From: Cepaea nemoralis | Lineage: Eukaryota > Mollusca > Gastropoda > Stylommatophora > Helicidae | NCBI GenBank assembly: GCA_014155875.1 | Contig: JACEFZ010005141.1 | Span: forward strand, 1,176,001-1,240,000 | Direction: 5' to 3' | DNA: 64,000 nt | Shown here: piece after piece, positions 43,255 through 55,364 of the stretch | Position numbering within the stretch: position 1 is the stretch's first letter | Layout of the letters: each line of letters starts with the position of its first letter | Notes under the pieces: generated by a model | Databases searched by the model: none | Seen by the model: the letters and a program-made list of their open reading frames with translations, nothing else | What the model was told of the DNA's origin: nothing | Program-made: the position numbers and the translations under genes

Positions 43255-44040
43255 TTGATTGATTGATTGATCTAGGAACCGACATCACAGCATTCGGGAC
43301 ATTCCCATAGGCGCTCCGTCCCCCATCCTCAGCAGCCAGCGAAGAGTTCCAACACCAAAAGTACCAGTAGTAATCTGATTATATGCCCGTCTCGCCTTTC
43401 CTTCGAGCGTCGGCCAGATCCCCTCGTCACTCCTCACTGCCTCATTCTTGCCAGACCATGATGATCGATTTGCTCCTCCGAGGTGTACACGTGCTCCCAC
43501 AAGGCCGCAACCACGTCTGCCTTGTCATGCATCAATACTCCACCAAATTTTGCAGAGCCCGCCAATCTGTCCGCCTGTTCATTTCCCAGCACACCGGCAT
43601 GCCCCGGAGAAAAGATTCAGGCGATGCTTGCCACCCGTGACCTCCGAAGCGAAGCAAGCCACTCTGCATGAAGCATGCCTGTCCTCACCCTCCTCAGCAT
43701 GCTTTCTGAGTCATTTACAATCACGTTGTGTGTATGTATCGTATTCTTGATCCAACGGAAAGCTGCAGTAACCGCCTCCACCTCCATTCTTAAGCTAGAT
43801 GTTGTGGTGTCATATGCCCCAAATGTCGGCCATTAGCTTTTGCTATGAACCCCCAGGCATCTCTCCTACCTCTCGACACCGAACCATCTGTGTAGATAAT
43901 CACATCACCCGAGCGAGCATTATCCTCAATTAGTTGCTAGATTTCCACTTTCATGGCCCGTGCTGGCCACTCCCTGCACTTCCGGCTCAATGTGATTATA
44001 ACTCTGCACAAGTCTGACTGCTCTGCTGGCACTCTATTGT
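43255..44040 (-). mobile_element. NL-I LINE 3' fragment: RNase H and C-terminus
   Basis: This is the best RNase H copy in the window. On the minus strand, with a few shifts, it has EQSDLCRVIITLSRKCREWP, DVIIYTDGSVSRGR (first Asp), LRMEVEAVTAAFRWI (Glu), VNDSESMLR (second Asp), SPGHAGVLGNEQADRLAGS (third Asp), DHHGLARMRQ and a C-terminal RAYNQITTGTFG. It ends in a (TTGA)n tail at 43254-43271. It is inserted in NL-E. Confidence 0.85.
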
Positions 44041-44599
44041 GTATGACTTTAATATTTTTGAAGAATTGCCCAGGGGATTTTGTGGAGACTTCATTTAGAA
44101 TATTTCCAAAGTTAGTCAGTGATTCTTGTCTTGATTGTTTAATCATTTTCTTGGTGTCACGTCTTAGTGTTGGTATAGGGTATAGTCATCATTATTTCTT
44201 ATTTGTATCCATTTCTTTTTAACATTGTCCTCTTCTCTTTTACTGCATCCTTTATTTGCTCATTGCACCATATAGTTCTTTTTTTTCCCTTATGCCCGCT
44301 TTTTTTCTAATGCCACATTTACTATCTAATATTTTCAGGAGTCTTGTTTTAAAATAATGCCAACTTTCTTCTATGTTTCCCCAGTTTTCTCGTTGTTAGT
44401 CAAATGCTATTTCCATTTCTTGTTTTATACTTCGTTTTATCTCTCCATCCTCTATTTTCTGAATACAGAGTTACATTTAGGTCCGCTGACCTGTGTGTGG
44501 GACAAACACACTACACCACCGTCAGAAGCAAAAGTTTCAACGTGTTAAACCTCTCTACTACACAAATCCGCTTTCTAATATAAAGGTGGTAAAATAAAA

Positions 44600-44720
44600 A
44601 TGTTTTGTGGCAAGTGCTTGAGCACTTGCTTTTTGATATCTGATTTTGATTTCTTTGTCTGTTCTAACATCTTCTGTGATCATACTTCCTAGACATGTAA
44701 CTTCTTTAACTTAGTTGCAG
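44600..44720 (-). mobile_element. Small LINE RT fragment
   Basis: Minus strand KEVTCLGSMITEDVRTDKEI and KIRYQKASAQALAT, the YLGS-type motif found just after RT palm in APE LINEs. The family is uncertain. Confidence 0.6.
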
Positions 44721-45194
44721 AGTGCCATTAACACTACTGTAATTGGAGGACCATCTTCCAGTGGAAGCAGATAATCTAATACTACTGTAAAAGGTAAAGG
44801 TAGTCCCATGGCAGATGCTGCCATTAGAGTGTGTAATGTTAAAACTCCAAATTCTCTCATGACATGAGGTGGGGTGAAAATTTCCCTTTCTCACCAACTT
44901 CCCAGATAATACCTAGAAAATATTAAAAATAGTCTGTTATCCAGTATTATGAGGCTGGGTTGACCTGTGATTTGTGCAAGTCTGTGGGTGAATTTGTGAT
45001 AAGTGAAACTCTGTATCAATCATTTGACTGCATGGAACACACTCATGATTAATGGTGCCTTTACACACACGCATTGAATGACTCAAACATGCTTTAATTT
45101 TGGTCATGTTGGTGAAGTTCTGACCCGCTGTGATGAATGCCTTTTTATTTTGACATCGTAGCCACAAACACAGATTTCGTCACCTGTTTTCATC

Positions 45195-45440
45195 GATATT
45201 CAGTCGACCTCATCATCATTATCATGTACCATGCCGATATGTGTGGGCAGCCATGTTTCACTGTCTTAAACGATCACCAGAGTCATGGATCAGCTCTGTG
45301 TTCTTGTCTCAACCATGCCATGTGTCCAGCCATCCAGATATTTACTTCTCTGCCTTTCCTTTGTGCCTTTCCCCTCAATCTTGCCAGTTGTTACTAAGTT
45401 ATCTAGTTTATTTCTTCTAACATAATGTATCCATTTCTGG
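45195..45440 (-). mobile_element. NL-A non-LTR retrotransposon, 3' tip
   Basis: This matches the 3' ends at 3580-3790 and 8340-8490 (CACCAGAGTCATGGATCAGC, CCATGCCATGTGTCCAGCCA). A CATCATCATTATCAT tail is at 45208-45222. Confidence 0.8.
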
Positions 45441-47215
45441 CGAACACAGTAGAGCCAGAAATGAGGCACTAGAACCTCTTGCCCCTGGGTAGATTGAGCC
45501 CGTTAGCTATTACAGCGGCCAATCTAGGAGATGGAAAACTCCGATTATAAACCCCCAAGTTTAAGGTGGACCAATGTGCCGAGGACTGAATGGCCATGGG
45601 TGAGCTGGTCATGAACGTGGAACGTCTGGTATGCGGGCAGAGCAGTGCCAGGGTATGGACTCCTGAGGGACATCCCCTGCCCCTTCCCTAGCAGGCATTT
45701 TCTACTAGGGTGACCGAAAGCTCCTGCCTTCAAATCAAACCAACTATGGAAAATAAAAAGAATTATTGCCGAAGCAACGGAGTACGTGCTTTGTGCTTGA
45801 TACTTTTGACAACAGCCAGCGGGGAGAAAATGAAGCAGAGAAGAAGAGGTAGGGGAGAGGGGGAAAGAAAGGAAAGAAGAGGGCTGGTGCCAGAAGAGGT
45901 AGGAGGAAAATGGATTGTTTGGGACTAAAAAATGTACGGGTTGGATATTGGAATTGCCATAGTGCAAAGCAACGAAGACCAATATTTGAGAAACTGGTCT
46001 ACGATTTTGATATCCTGATGTTACAAGGACTGAATACAAACTCTTTTAAGTGCCCTGGCTATACAGGGAAGACATGGACAGGCTCTGGTGGTCAAGGATG
46101 GTAAACATCATTCGATACTGGATGTGAGTGGGTGGGGTCAGGAAAGTAAAGAGGTGCAGGGAATGCAGATAAAAATCGGCCGATACAGCTGGAACCTCAT
46201 AAATATATATGTAAGTGGGGAATCTTGCATAAGCAGAGAGAGTTGGGACTAGTTGAAAGGTTCAGTGGATACCTCTTGTACCAGGTATCTGATATGTGGT
46301 GACTTCAATGCCTGCACCAAGGAGTGGGACAGGTCGGGAGAGAATAGACAGGGTACTGCTTTTGCTGAGGCCTTGCTTGAGATGGATGTTGTCTATTTAA
46401 ATGACAGGACACCCACTAGGCTAGCAATGAGACCAGGGGACCCTGACACTGCCATTGACCTGGCATTTGTATCCCAAGAGGCGGCATCAGACATAAAATG
46501 GAGTGTCCTTAGAGACCATTGAAGCAACCACCTCCCCTGTTCTGTGCCGATCTAAGTCCAGCACAGTCAAGGCTGTAAGAGCCCGCAGGGCATTCAATTA
46601 TGATTGCGACCACTCTTCGCTATTGGAGCGCCTTAGATCACAGGGAAGATCTAAACCAAGAAGAAGAATCTTTACCCAACCACCATGGTGGACACCAGAG
46701 GTGGAGAATTCATGGAGGGAAAAGATGGCGGCCATAAGGAATTGGCAGAGGGTGCAGAGAGCAACCAATTCAGTTGACACAGAACAGGAGGAGGTTGAAA
46801 GATATAAACAAGTAAAGGTTTTGAGTCGCTGGAGAAGTCTGTTGTCCATAAAGCCACCTTCATCTTCGTCCCGGGACATGCGGGAGTCCAGGAAAATGAA
46901 CGAGCTGATAAACTGGCTGGCTGGCTCTGCACCCCCTGCAGATGACCAGCCCATGGATCATGCCGATGTTATTAACGTATTAAAGATATGTCGAGAACAG
47001 AGAATCTTGATGTCAGTGAATCCACATCGCTGTCCAGAATGAAGGACTTGAGAGTAAGAATTGGCACGGCCAGACATGAGAGGTACATCGGGAAAATGAG
47101 GTGCCTCGTCAACCAACACAGAACTGGCACTATTAGCCACCGAACGCTGATGCATATGCTGGGGGGAGGATCTGAGCACCTATGGACCTGTCCGGAGTGC
47201 ATTGAAGATATATAA
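45441..47215 (+). mobile_element. NL-I LINE, full-span copy with the RT domain deleted
   Basis: A 5' leader (about 45441-45780) precedes an APE endonuclease in broken frames: RVGYWNCHSAKQRRPIFEKL, YLICGDFNACTKEWDRSGEN, LNDRTPTRLAMRPGDPDTAI and KWSVLRDH. A linker follows (QPPWWTPEVENSW at 46675, then a Lys/Glu-rich helix to about 46830). The sequence then passes directly to the RNase H C-terminal motif (PGHAGVQENERADKLAG in a shifted frame, 46870-46925) and the C-terminal SEHLWTCPEC end (47170-47200). The whole RT and most of RNase H are missing, so this is an internally deleted LINE rather than a 5'-truncated one. Confidence 0.85.
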
Positions 47216-47217
47216 CT

Positions 47218-47580
47218 GATAACTGATGCAAATGATACAGTATTGATTGTAGACAATAGACAGGATCTGCAACATTTAGTAGATGCGATTGTTGCACACA
47301 GTGAACAACTAGGATTAGAATTGTAAGAAGACAGAGATTATGGTGATCACTAGGAAGAAAGAAATACTACAATGTGATATACTGGTAAATGGTATTCATA
47401 AATAAGTGAATGCATACAACTGTCTCAGAAGAGTCATAACATCTGATGGGAGATGCCTTGAAGAGATTAGAACAAGAATCGCCATGGCGAAGGTAGCCTT
47501 TTGCAAGATATTGCAATGAGAAAAAGTGTTGAGGTGCTACCTAGAACCTGTACTTTTGTATGGATGTGATGTTTTGCGTC
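47218..47580 (+). mobile_element. NL-A non-LTR retrotransposon, RT fragment
   Basis: + strand DTVLIVDNRQDLQHLVDAIV, then ITSDGRCLEEIRTRIAMAKV and a degraded IEPVLLYG-like end, collinear with 7800-8110. It lies immediately after the NL-I copy. Confidence 0.8.
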
Positions 47581-47919
47581 ATCGAATTTTTAAATGCTGA
47601 GGAGTATGGCGAAGATATAGCTATTAATCTTTAGTTTTATACCTTTTTTGGGGGATATGAGATTAATTCTAATACCACCTGAAGCCTTCTGTGAGATTTA
47701 TGTTATGACCTCCTTTAGCGATTCCTCTCGTATCCTAATAATTGCTCATATATAGTAATTTTAGTTAGAAAACTATGCCTTTAAAAATGTTAATAGGATA
47801 AGTAATTACTGCTACACATGCCTACCCTGCAGTGATACAATTTAATGTCTTATGTGCAGGGCTCATTTTGTATTCTATTTGCTAATATATCATTCTCCAC
47901 ATTGTATTTCTTATTATAG

Positions 47920-48045
47920 ATATTGTAAGACAAGAGGATAGTCATCCCCCAGTTACCTTTATGTCGGTAAGGACACGCATAACAGAGCTTGTTAGAGTAG
48001 CACTAACTAATGAAACAGACTCTCATAATACACAGATGCTCCTAG
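47920..48045 (+). CDS. RALGAPA: RALGAPA ortholog, internal exon
   Basis: This 126-bp exon (2-in, 1-out) lies between TTCTTATTATAG and CTAG|GTAAGC. It encodes DIVRQEDSHPPVTFMSVRTR and ITELVRVALTNETDSHNTQM, ending LLG. It matches the vertebrate [20 protein letters not shown] segment followed by NNTQMILG. The next expected segment (MLNIVQD in vertebrates) was not found in the remaining 16 kb, so the following intron runs past the window. Confidence 0.95.
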
Positions 48046-48124
48046 GTAAGCTGTTGCATGCTGTTTTTGTTTTTGTGAATGAAAATAAGATGACTAATTG
48101 TATTAGCAGTAAATGTAATTTGGG

Positions 48125-48555
48125 AGCCACAGTAGCCTAGTGGCTAAATGCTTGCCTGTCGACTCAGCTGTCATGGTGAGGGAAACAAGACTAAAGAAGC
48201 AGATATCAGATAACAAACTAGTGTCGGATAACGTTGGGACAACCCCAAAAAGATTCTTCCATTGGATTAGGTGTCATCAATATTTGGCTGAAGTAACTCC
48301 CGGGTGGGCAACCACTCAGCCAAATTCATTTTCTCCTACTGGTGTTTAGTTCTGGGTGCAATTTGAGATCCCTTAACTCTGTCAGAAGGGACTAATTACC
48401 ACTCCTGATCCCAGAGAGAAAACGTGGAATATATGTCTGATATGCTGATTGCAGACACTATCCCTGGATACTCAAGAGAACAGCCAATAAGTGGCTCATT
48501 GAAAAGATAGATTGAGCTGTTCTTGGTATCACCAGAAATAATAAAGAGGAATTAA
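48125..48555 (+). mobile_element. SINE S2 or composite tRNA-derived SINE
   Basis: The head GGGAGCCACAGTAGCCTAGT contains a good A box (TAGCCTAGTGGC). The B box is lost. The 3' part, CTGGATACTCAAGAGAACAG, GTGGCTCATTGAAAAG and GTTCTTGGTATCACC, matches S2 at 23650-23740 and 63745-63895. The middle (48190-48420) is longer than in other copies. Confidence 0.65.
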
Positions 48556-50100
48556 GATACGCAGAATCCTTGTGTTATTTATGGGCTGCATATGCAAGGT
48601 GCCTCCCTGACATAAAATACTTCTGGAATGTATTTGTGAACCCCCACTAAATGTTCTATCAATGTGTGCACTCGATTATGCTACACAAACATATATCAAC
48701 ATTTTGAATTTATACTGACAAACTGAGTTTAAAATACAACTACTGTGTTTATTATTGCTATTCTTGATGATAATGTGATGATGATTATAATGATGTTATA
48801 CATAACTCATCTGGCTAAGAGAGCCATAGGTCATGCTTCCTTCGGTGAGACGCTGTTCACTGTCAGCTTGAAGGAGTCCAAATTGGTCCCTTCACTAGGC
48901 TCAGTCACTCCCTGATATGAGTCGTTGACTGTCCATCGCTCCTAAGAGAGCTGGAATGAAACGAACGGAGATGGATAGTATCTTTCTCTACACATCTCAA
49001 AACACTATGTCTATACATTCATATAAACATACTTTCATGTCATAATATACATTCTTTTTACATAAACATATATTAGTTCTAAATAAATATGTATGTATAT
49101 ATTCACAAAACCATTTAGAACATCTATAGCTCAAAACATACATATTCACATCCATATATATAATGGAGTGTTTCCCTTATAAGTTCACCTCACTTACTCT
49201 CTCCCTTTCTATTTCATTCATTCTGTCTTGTCGGAAGGGCATGTCGGACATTACTGTCGCACATTAACCGCCTTTCCTGCACCTGTCTGGAAAATTGACG
49301 GTCCTAAGTCCTGTCTGTCCCCTTTGCAGACATCATGCAGACAAGGTGAACTGGTGACCTTTCTCCCTCCAAGGGTTTCACAACAATCTTGGTAGGCATT
49401 CAAAGTGGTGTTCCAAATAATCAACATTTATTTGGACGCTATCAATAGACTGCACTTAGGAATTTCTCCTAAGTAGTCAGTCTCCCCAATGTGGTGACCG
49501 CATACAGGAGGAATCTAAATGTATCTCCTGTACATGAATAGGCCACACACTCACGCTTGGATAATGTGGGATTTCTCCAAATTATCACATACAACAAATC
49601 AGACAACCAAGTAGTGAATGAAAGAAGAAGAATAAATCAAAGTTCACAGTGAAATCGTAAAGGCTAGAACTTGAACAATGAGTAACACGGCTTGAAGTTT
49701 GGAAGAGAAAAAATGCGAAACAGAAACTTAAACAGCCGGCCCTCAGACAGCAGACAAACGAATCAAAATACTCTGTATTACCTGAGTTTATAGTTTAGGA
49801 AATCCCATCACTGGACTTAAGTCTTCAAGTCAATCGGAACAAGATGTTAATATCTTCCCATGTAGATATCCTAGGAATGCTATACGTGCTTTTGCATCTG
49901 AGGATTGTAGGCAATGTCCATTGTTATATAGTTTGTTCTCCCATGACAGGATTTCATTTCCGCTCTTCTCATGTGGGCCAATTACTATTTCCCCCTCCTA
50001 TTTCCTATTAACCCCTCCTCTTTTTCACGTTTGATGGGTTTCGTGGACGTATCAAGTCCTGTATTCCTTTAACTACTTTTCTCCTTTTCTTATGGACTAG
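48556..50100. other. Intron stretch, no clear element
   Basis: No supported ORF. 49380-49800 has an LTR-like feel but no paired ends or duplication could be shown. Confidence 0.3.
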
Positions 50101-50103
50101 TTT

Positions 50104-50198
50104 TTGTGGGTGGGGGTGTGGTGGGTGGGGGATATGTGGGTGGCTGCAGGATGTGTGGGTGGCTGCGGGATGTGTGGGTGGCTGTGGGATGTGTCTCA
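50104..50198 (+). repeat. G-rich minisatellite (GGATGTGTGGGTGGCTGC)n
   Basis: About four units of 18-19 bp, preceded by GTGGGTGGGGGTGTGGTGGG. Many GG/GGG tracts are closely spaced. The His/Pro-rich minus ORF is an artefact. Confidence 0.88.
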
Positions 50199-50207
50199 CA
50201 ACATTGC

Positions 50208-50345
50208 AATATTCACTGTTTATGTTTACAACTTTCATTTGACAATGTTTTTTTTCCCCCATGTGAATGTACCATGTGTAATATGCATTGTTTATGCTTA
50301 CAAAATCCATTTATCAATGTGTTTTTTTTCCCTATGTAAATGTAA
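50208..50345 (+). repeat. Imperfect 70-bp tandem duplication
   Basis: TGTTTATG(T/C)TTACAA...CAATGT...TTTTTTTTCCC...ATGT.AATGTA occurs twice (about 50213 and 50289). Downstream, AAAATAAAGTTTGTTTGTTC at 50430-50450 looks like the 3' end of a retroposon. Confidence 0.65.
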
Positions 50346-50454
50346 GATGCACATTTGATGAATGAAAGATGAGTGATTGAAAGGGCCGTATGTAAGACGG
50401 GCCTGCGTGCCCAATTTGTTACCCTTTTAAAATAAAGTTTGTTTGTTCGTTCGT

Positions 50455-51157
50455 TTTGTTTTATCTGTCAGTCACATTGACTGATGCTCCGCCGCGTGTC
50501 TGAAACAATGCTTTGTTTCGCTGGTTTCGCTGCCCAAAACATGTACGTCACGTTGCATCATGCAAATGTTTCAATCGGGTGTTCCACGAGGTGTAAGGCC
50601 TGCATTATATTGCCCTCTTAGGATCACACGTTGTCCGCTGAATGCCCTATCTCCCCGACACGCAATGAAGTAATAGGCATCTGTTCCTATTCCAATCCTT
50701 GCCGCACTTAAAAGTTTTTCCATCTCCGCTACGTCTGGACTTCTAACACGGACATGAATTGTATGAAGTGGGAAAGTAGCACCTCTTCTTTCCCTTCTCT
50801 TCTGCTGAAACAATCGAGTTTTCAACCTTTGATAGCACAGTAGACTGGTGGCGTGGTGTCTGGGCTTTACGTTTGATCTGGACATCAAAGTTTCCTCAGA
50901 CTAGAGTTATAGAAATTGTGGCGCAGAGCGCAGAGTCAAACTGTATTTTCCCTCTTGTTTTCAACCCATTTTAGTTTGTCCTCATTCCTTTGTTGGGGAC
51001 TCAGATTATTCTTTGGTGGTATTAAATATATATTTTGGATGTGCCACAGCATCTCATCACAATAGTTATATCGAATATAGAATAGCAAGAAGATGCAATG
51101 ACATTATGTAATGCATTCCAATCTGCTGTTTACCCCTCATATTCTGTTTTTACCAGT
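50455..51157. other. No firm feature; one 105-codon minus ORF (50571-50888)
   Basis: The minus ORF has balanced composition (VRVRSPDVAEMEKLLSAAR and IGIGTDAYYFIACRGD) and does not look like low-complexity sequence. I do not recognise the family, and no splice context was evident. Confidence 0.25.
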
Positions 51158-51303
51158 CATTCAGTAGCATGACCTTTGCAGAACCTCGCTCCTGTAACAA
51201 CCTTTCAGAAAACTTCTTGATCATAAGCAAGATGTCCTGCATCTGATGCACCCATCTGGAGATTATCCGCCACATCCTGCACCCATCTACTCTTTGGCCT
51301 TCC

Positions 51304-53929
51304 TGTAATGGTATTCCCTTGGGGTGGGGGGAGGATACTATCACACCTTAACAATGGGATAGAGGCACTCGGGGAATACAATCAATCTCAGTCTACAGAC
51401 CCCACCAGCCCGTGGATTCCTGTCTCTCTCACTATCAACCGCTGGACTATACCTATTTCACCTCGCATCCAGAACAGATGACACAACTCTGGTATCTACA
51501 CATACTGACTAGATGGTATAATGTACAAGATGAATGACAACAATGAAAATGTCCATGAGAGAATACTGGCAACCGCCAGGAGATAGAAGATATGGCTATC
51601 TGGATTAACCTCAGGCCGTCTTACTCATCACGGTACACAGAGCACGATACCACATGGCTAAAGAGGTCACTCATCTTTTCACACAGCGTCGGGCGTCTCT
51701 AGCTAGGTGTAGACTCAGCTGGACTCAATGTCAGATAGATGTGGTGACTCCGTGTTGCTCGGGTACATGATGACGCCAATCAACTAAAGGTTCACTGGCA
51801 AAGCTGGCGATATATAAATGTCAGTGGAAGCAACCGTATGACACTGAAATAGCTGGTGACCCCTGTAGTTATCAAGATTCCTATCACCAGTCCTATATAA
51901 GCACTTGGAGTTGGCAACAGTCAAGGGCTAGGGTCCAGTAGCCTCGTTCACTCACAATAAATATCTGTAGCCGGTGACCCTGTAGCTAATGTCACCAAAC
52001 TTCATATCATGAAGTATCAGACCGTTCCAGAAACACCAGGTCATCCTGACGTAAAGGGTGAGGTAGTTCTACCCTAATCGTTGGGCTACTGGGTCAAAAT
52101 GTCAGAATGTTCACATATACGAGGACAATATACTCGCCCGTGTGTAGACATCATAATACCAGGTGGACTGACTGAAGATCAGCTTAAAGGTCGACGACGG
52201 GGACTGGACTGTGGCGGAGTGGAGACGTTGCTGTGATGTGGTGCTGTGTAGAAGCGTCACCTCATGTCACGCATGTAAGCTAGCAATGCTACCACTGTCA
52301 CCACGCCATCTCTCTCTGGTCCCTTCATTTAGGTCTCTCACAAAGTAGAACCTGCCAAAGACAACACCATGTGTGAATATCGTGACTTAGACTTACCACC
52401 AGGGGTACACGCTACCTATGTGGTGTACTCAGCATACGCCGGTGTCGCCATGACACGGCCGGCAGCTTCACAGACCAGGATCCACTACCTAAGATGAACT
52501 AGGTCTGGGTCCTAACAAGCGCTGGCTGAACTGTCCTCCTTCTCGAACCAGTCTAGGGTAGGGCTGTGTATCTAGTCCTGATGTCATGTCTGCGAACTCA
52601 TTCTGTCCTGAAAAGACTTCTAATTACACAATACACCAGTTTAGTAGGTTACAAGTACCTAGAGACATAATGGCCCTGAAGGAGGGCCGGTGCCAACCCA
52701 ATTCCCCTCCCTCGGAGGTAGCCCCCTCTCCCTGGTTCTATTTTAGGATTACCCACTATACACAAGGTTTCCCGGAGCTCGAGCTTTGATCCAGGAATTT
52801 AATAGATTATACAGGGAAATCCCCCTGTTGCAGGAAGTCCACATCCCGTTCCCTCCTCACCTAGCTAGGGTCAGAGCATTTGGAACGGTGTTCAGCTGGC
52901 TGTGACCAGCTCTGTCGCATCCCCCCAGTTTCCCCAGTGTCAACCTCGCGGGAACCCACTGTATATTAAGATGGAGTTCCGTTAAGGCGACCAATAACAT
53001 AAAAAGTAAGAGGAAAGCCCAGAAAAGCCAGTGGTCGCCACACCAAAGGATTCGACTTTCGACACCCGTAATGTCCTTCGAATGACCTTTGACACGTCCG
53101 GCGACCATCGCATGGGTTTCGTCTAGTTCGGCCGAGTTCCCTGATACCCCACTCGACCTATGTTCTACAACGCCTTCGCCAACTTCCGGTTGTTTCGACT
53201 ACGTTAGAGTTCTAAGGCCGCCCAGGAGTGAACTCAGACTACTAACACTATTGGGCCAGTTCCTAATTTTCCCTAACTACTTGTAGCGGCGATAACGCAC
53301 GTTCACCAACTTGTACAATTGTAACCGTACAAAACAGGCCTACACTCCATCGTGTTCAACTGGCCTGCAGTGTTGAGTTAAACACAAGCCCACATGTTCA
53401 CCCCTGACTGACCTTTGTGTGCCGAGCGGGACATGCGGTCGAACAGCTTCGGGTCAACGCGGTATAAACACATATTATTTATCTAAATATGTTTAACGTA
53501 CCTTAAAAGCAACTGTGCATTCAGAATTGAGGAGCTCCTGTCCCAACACTGGATGTTATGTCCGTTTCCTTTCAAAAACTGCAAGACACCGGCATCCTCT
53601 TTCCCTTTAACGAATTAACACAGTCGTCCAAACCACAACTTCTCGCCAGCACGGCCTGTTCTCAACTGCCAGTCTTTGTTCTTAGCGGGTTATTGCGCAT
53701 GCGTTACCGGACCAGGTTGGGTTGAGCATCACTCACCCGAACTGTCTAGAAGCCAAGGGCCACCAATCGCCCTTGCATGGGGTAGATTAATACCTCAGTT
53801 GTATCTCTTAGACTAGGTCGGCTGTTCTAGGCTGACAGACTAGGGAACCGGACATTTGGGAAGCTTGCAGGAACTCGGAACCGGACTTTTTGGAGTTTTA
53901 CCAGGTGCATTCTCAGCAGTTCCATGACA
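51304..53929. mobile_element. 2.6-kb LTR-like insertion (TG...CA, 5-bp duplication) in NL-C
   Basis: CTTCC at 51299-51303 and 53930-53934 flanks the unit, and the NL-C consensus at 17140-17160 and 28210-28230 confirms the empty site. The ends are TGTAATGG ... CCATGACA, a 7-of-8 inverted match. On the + strand a TATA-like CCTATATAAGC (51891) precedes AATAAA (51957). No internal direct repeat was found by eye, so a solo LTR of unusual length is favoured. Terminal dinucleotides and duplication length fit LTR retroelements. No coding domain was recognised. Confidence 0.7.
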
Positions 53930-55364
53930 CTTCCTCTTCCTCTCTTCACGGACATATACCCCTCCATTATTGTTCTCTCCGAACTCTCATGATGTCTTAA
54001 GTGACCAAAATATGTCAATTTTCTTTGTTTTATTGTCTATAGTAGGCAACCTTCTTCAGTATTCAGCTCTTGTCGTATGGATGCATTTGTTCTTGTCTGT
54101 ATCCAAGATATTCTTAGAACCCATCTATAACATTTATATTCAAAGGCATTTACGCGCTGTTCAGCTGGTTTAGTAAGTGTTCAGGTCGCAGGCATATGTT
54201 GCAATGGGAAAGATGCATGCTCTTAAAGATCTAACTTTTGTAGTTCTATCTGTCCCACTCCACAGTTTATTCAGTTGTTATGGTCTTTGAAGAGCAATAG
54301 ATATTCGTCTTTTAATTTCTTTCATTGTGTCACCATTGTTGGTAATCAATGACCTAAGATATTCAAAATTTTCCTCCACCTCCAATTTTTCTTCATTAAC
54401 ATATATTTCTTTCTCCATAGTAGTTTTATCTGTATACATTATCTTTGTTTTTGCTATAGTTACTTTGTTAAGATATAAGTTGTGGTTTTCACTATTCTTT
54501 TAGGTTGAGGTTATTAGTTTTTCAATACCATTCTGTATCCTCAGCATATAAAATCTCTGGTATTTCATGACCACAGATATTTAGGGCATCATATTGCTCT
54601 GTGTTTATATCTTCTCTGACATTTCTCATTATATTTTTGGCATATGGGTTAAGCAAGTAGGGGACAGCACACAGCCCTGATGAACTCCTTGCTTGATTTC
54701 AGACCTGTCTGATGTCTCGCCATCTGTTCTAACCTCTGCTTGTTGGTCTGGTTTTTATGAGTTACACCACATGTGATGGAAAGCTCATTTTCCTCATGAT
54801 TTCCCAAAGTTTCTGATGTTGTACACAGTAAAATGCCTTTGAGTAATCCACAAAACATGAGAATAGGTTTACATTAAATTCTCTGTACTTCTCTATTATT
54901 AAACGCATGTTGAGTTTGTGGTCTCTTGTTCCTCTTCCGTGTCTAAATTCAGTTTGAACCACTGTTAATCTCTTCTTCCAAATCTCTTCTTCCATTTTCT
55001 TACAAAGTCTTCCCATTATGATTTTTAGTAGAATTTTACTTGCATGTCTAATCAGGGCAACAGTTCTGTAATTGGTGCATAATTTAAGTTTTCCCTTTTT
55101 TGTATTGGAATGTAGACTCTTCCAATCTATTGGCCTTATATGATATTTCCATATCTTTCTACATAATGTGTGATAGATGTGTATGCTTTCTGCTCCTCCC
55201 GCTTTAATTATAGTGCATACAATTTCATCTAATGAGGGTTCAAGTTCTGTCTCTGCTGTCATTAGCTCATGTATCTAATTCATATCTTTACAGTCATTCA
55301 TATCAAACATTCCACTGCAATATTCCTGCCATCTTTCTAGAATTTGTCTTGATTCTGTTAAGGT

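Larger units (their letters stand above)
42370..44330 (-). mobile_element. NL-E non-LTR retrotransposon, RT and linker in three blocks, interrupted twice
   Basis: Blocks read in order on the minus strand. 44330-44041: WNEQIKDAVKEKRTMLKRNG and TNFGNILNEVSTKSPGQFFK, a pre-RT linker. 43245-43075: ECGKQILNTTEIKARWETYF. 42735-42370: RT palm with QEKAFDRVNMRLKILEEY and a GIRQG-like motif. The gaps are filled by an NL-I 3' end (43255-44040) and a mariner fragment (42738-43073), so this is an older element hit twice. Frames are broken throughout. Confidence 0.7.

Noticed and set aside
45545..46039. 164-codon minus ORF
   Set aside because: It is antisense to the leader and endonuclease start of the NL-I copy.
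50008..50310. Minus ORF with a HPPTHPAATHT-like repeat
   Set aside because: It reads the G-rich minisatellite in antisense.
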